Assembly: GCA_016789025.1 (NCBI GenBank)
Contig: JAEURC010000049.1
Location: 1 to 35,538, forward strand
Source: Anaerolineales bacterium
Lineage (GTDB): Bacteria > Chloroflexota > Anaerolineae > Anaerolineales > Villigracilaceae
Direction of reading: 5' to 3'
Length of the DNA stretch: 35,538 bases
Part shown: positions 33,571 through 35,538 of the stretch, one piece after another
How the letters are laid out: every line of letters begins with the position of its first letter
How positions within the stretch are numbered: position 1 is the first letter of the stretch
Notes under the pieces: model-generated
The model's database searches: none
Seen by the model: the letters and a program-made list of their open reading frames with translations, nothing else
What the model was told of the DNA's origin: nothing
Position numbers and translations under genes: made by a program

Positions 33571-35538
33571 AACCTCATCACCAAGGCCCACACGCAGTTT
33601 GACCACGGTTTTAGCGCTTAGTTTTTTGAGCTTAAGCGCGCTGGTCTTATTCCTGTCCACTGCCACACAACTTGCGCTCACCATACAAACTCAGCAAAGT
33701 GAATTGAAAGAAAGGCAGTTGCTCCTCGCAGAGAATGCGGGCTCCAATGTGAGTGATTTTATTGAGAAAAAATTCGACGCGATGATGGCCGCCACTAGCC
33801 TTTCAGAACCTCTTGAAGCATCGCCATCAGAACAGACATCTATCCTGGACAGACTCTTCGGCTTGGAACCGTCATTTAGACAGCTTGCCCTTCTAGATCA
33901 ACAAGGACAGCAAGTCAAATACACATCACGAGTATCAATCACGCTCTCACCTCAATTTGAAGAACAAATTAAACAGGGAGTGGCGACACTATCCCAAGAC
34001 TCAGACCAATATTTGAGCGAAGTCTATGTAGACGAAGATACAATTGAGCCGCTAATCACCCTTGCAATTCCTATCAAAACCATTTCAGGAAGCAATGCGG
34101 GGTTTCTGGTTGCCGAAGTAAATTTGAAATTCATTTGGGACCTTGTCAGTTCATTTAAAGTAGGCGAGACAGGTTACGCGTATGTTGTAGACAACCATGG
34201 GGATTTGATCGCCTACAGAGATACAAGCGTGGTCTTACAAGGTTTAAACGTCAGCAATGTAGGAAATTTGAGCGAGTTCGTGAAAGATCCCTCCGTAACC
34301 TCAAACCAGGCCTCTGGCGTTCAACAATATGTTGGGCTTAATGGTCAAACTGTTGTTGGCACTTATGTTCCGCTACAGCCGCTTCAATGGGCTGTCGTAA
34401 TCGAGCTACCCTGGCGCGAGGCATATCAGGATGTTTTTACTCTGGGGATCCGTTCTCTTGCCCTATTTCTGCTTATCGCCATCCTGGCTGGGTTTTTCGG
34501 ATACTACAGCGCGCGACGCGCCACCGCCCCACTCGTTGATCTGTCACATGTCGCAACCGAAATCGCAAGAGGCAACCTGCACGCGCAAGCCAAAGAAATC
34601 GGAGCCACAGAACTTGCGCATCTTGGAGGCTCATTCAACAACATGACCGCCCAATTGCGCGACTCGATCGCAAACCTCGAACAACGCGTCGTAGATCGCA
34701 CCACCGCCCTCGAGGCGTCGCGAGTTGAAAGCGAAAAACGGGCAAAAGACCTGCTAGCGATCAGTGAAGTTTCTCGCATCATCAACGCCGAGAAAAATTC
34801 TGAAATTCTCCTACCCTTGATTGCCCGTCTCGTTAGCGAGAAATTCAACTTTTATCATGTTGGCATCTTCTTGCTCGACGATGCAAAGCAATCCGTCATC
34901 CTCCAAGCTACAAACAGTGAAGGCGGTCAACGCATGCTGCTTCGAAGACACGCGCTACTTATCGGGCAGGGTATCGTAGGAAATGTTGCCCTGGAAGGAA
35001 ACCCACGCATCGCCCTCGACGTGGGGGATGACGCTGTTTTCTTCAACAACCCCGACCTCCCATCCACTCGTTCAGAAATGGCCCTCCCCATGAAGATACG
35101 CGAACAGGTTATTGGAGTGTTGGATGTGCAAAGTCAGAACCGGGGCGAATTCACAGAAGACGACCTCAACATCCTTGGCATTCTCGCCAGCCAGATCTCG
35201 GTTGCGATTGAAAATGCCAGACTGTTCGCAAAGACGGAACAAGCCCTGGCCGAAGTGCAAGGCCTTTACAATCAGTACCTGCAAAAAGAATGGAAAAATT
35301 TACAAGTACACGCCGGAGACGTTGGCTACCGACAATCACCCACCGGCGGCGCGCCACTCAAGACCCCACTGGAATTCCCCGAACTCCATACAGCGGAAGG
35401 GGCGGGAAGGCTTCTCGTTAGGCAGGCAAACAGCCCGGAGGAAGAATCGTCCATCCTTGCGCCAATCAACCTGCGCGGGCAGGTCATCGGCGCAATGAGC
35501 ATCAAATCTCCGTCCAAAGATCGCGCCTGGACCCAAGA
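33560..35538 (+). CDS. dCache_1-like HAMP-GAF sensor, array member 10 (3' end cut by the window)
   Basis: From the ATG at 33560, inside the end of member 9, the frame stays open for 659 codons to the last base. TM1 is about 20-40, and an extracytoplasmic double Cache region runs from about 45 to 290 (FVEKKFD-like start IEKKFDAMMAA; VGETGYAYVVDNHGDLIAYR; GTYVPLQPLQWAVVIELP). TM2 is about 295-318, HAMP 318-372 and the coiled coil LEQRVVDRTTALE. The GAF domain (395-555) has FYHVGIFLLDD and VFFNNPDLPSTRSEMALPM. The linker has KEWKNLQ and GYRQSP; the compact core SILAPINLRGQVIGAMSIKS starts near 631. If it follows its paralogues about 100 residues are missing: the last helix and tail, or possibly an output domain not seen elsewhere in the array. 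Confidence 0.9.
   Translation, partial: MKNRTSSPRPTRSLTTVLALSFLSLSALVLFLSTATQLALTIQTQQSELKERQLLLAENAGSNVSDFIEKKFDAMMAATSLSEPLEASPSEQTSILDRLFGLEPSFRQLALLDQQGQQVKYTSRVSITLSPQFEEQIKQGVATLSQDSDQYLSEVYVDEDTIEPLITLAIPIKTISGSNAGFLVAEVNLKFIWDLVSSFKVGETGYAYVVDNHGDLIAYRDTSVVLQGLNVSNVGNLSEFVKDPSVTSNQASGVQQYVGLNGQTVVGTYVPLQPLQWAVVIELPWREAYQDVFTLGIRSLALFLLIAILAGFFGYYSARRATAPLVDLSHVATEIARGNLHAQAKEIGATELAHLGGSFNNMTAQLRDSIANLEQRVVDRTTALEASRVESEKRAKDLLAISEVSRIINAEKNSEILLPLIARLVSEKFNFYHVGIFLLDDAKQSVILQATNSEGGQRMLLRRHALLIGQGIVGNVALEGNPRIALDVGDDAVFFNNPDLPSTRSEMALPMKIREQVIGVLDVQSQNRGEFTEDDLNILGILASQISVAIENARLFAKTEQALAEVQGLYNQYLQKEWKNLQVHAGDVGYRQSPTGGAPLKTPLEFPELHTAEGAGRLLVRQANSPEEESSILAPINLRGQVIGAMSIKSPSKDRAWTQ

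Larger units (their letters stand above)
14851..35538 (+). other. Putative receiver/GAF-sensor operon (twelve genes, open at the window end)
   Basis: Twelve plus-strand genes follow each other with junctions of -8, +15, -4, +3, -4, +27, +11, +15, -4, +30 and -11 bp. I see no hairpin terminator or convincing internal promoter in these junctions. The order is two receivers, one soluble multi-GAF protein, then nine membrane sensors. The unit continues beyond the window. Confidence 0.75.

Noticed and set aside
18780..35538. Histidine kinase dimerisation domain in the helix after the last GAF core
   Set aside because: The RERAIGEIA-type helix contains no H-box histidine followed by Glu/Asp-Pro, and no ATP-binding domain follows in any complete member.
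1..35538. CRISPR array, prophage or insertion-sequence transposase
   Set aside because: No regularly spaced direct repeats, transposase, integrase or phage structural genes were recognised on either strand.

Overview
The window looks like a chromosomal piece of a Chloroflexota bacterium, most likely class Anaerolineae. This is an inference from gene content: a type 2 IPP isomerase, a short-insert polyprenyl synthase, an AapJQMP-type amino acid transporter, dispersed palindromic repeats, and many GAF proteins of a style I associate with Anaerolineales. Most genes are moderately GC-rich; one short AT-rich stretch (about 12.0-12.75 kb) stands out.

Layout. (1) 0.1-3.7 kb: sucC-sucD (succinyl-CoA synthetase) behind a clear extended -10 promoter; acpP (acyl carrier protein) convergent with sucD; and fni (type 2 isopentenyl diphosphate isomerase) divergent from acpP. 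(2) 3.6-8.0 kb, minus strand: a polar amino acid ABC transporter (lipoprotein binding protein, two permeases, ATPase). A GC-rich hairpin separates the binding-protein gene from the rest, and the ATPase gene overlaps the 3' end of fni. (3) 8.1-11.8 kb: a choline/aminoglycoside-kinase-like phosphotransferase, then an 812-residue FAD oxidoreductase-GcvT fusion of the dimethylglycine/sarcosine dehydrogenase type, with three palindromic repeat elements around them. (4) 11.8-13.0 kb: a scar region with the start of a DMT/EamA transporter gene, an AT-rich gene for a one-helix membrane protein of unknown function with its own promoter, and a truncated VOC/glyoxalase gene. (5) 13.0-14.7 kb: a HAD phosphatase, a polyprenyl diphosphate synthase, and tRNA-Gly(CCC) followed by a strong terminator. 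(6) 14.85 kb to the window end: two DivK-like single receiver proteins followed by ten co-directional GAF-domain sensor genes, with gaps of at most 30 bp or small overlaps.

Region 6 is the most unusual part. At least 20.7 kb looks like one transcription unit. The ten sensor proteins have different inputs: soluble multi-GAF, polytopic membrane domains, single Cache-like, dCache_3-like, dCache_1-like, and an all-helical extracellular bundle. Nine of them share the same cytoplasmic module: coiled coil, GAF, a linker (usually with a Trp), a compact degenerate GAF-like core with an IPxxLRGxxIG motif, a helix, and a short C-terminal tail that resembles the beginning of another GAF domain. None shows a histidine kinase, GGDEF, EAL, phosphatase, methyl-accepting or DNA-binding output domain. 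The last gene (from 33560) runs off the window, so the array continues and a shared output enzyme may lie downstream. I suggest a multi-input signalling array in which sensors without transmitters work through hetero-oligomerisation and a shared kinase/receiver pair; that mechanism is inference.
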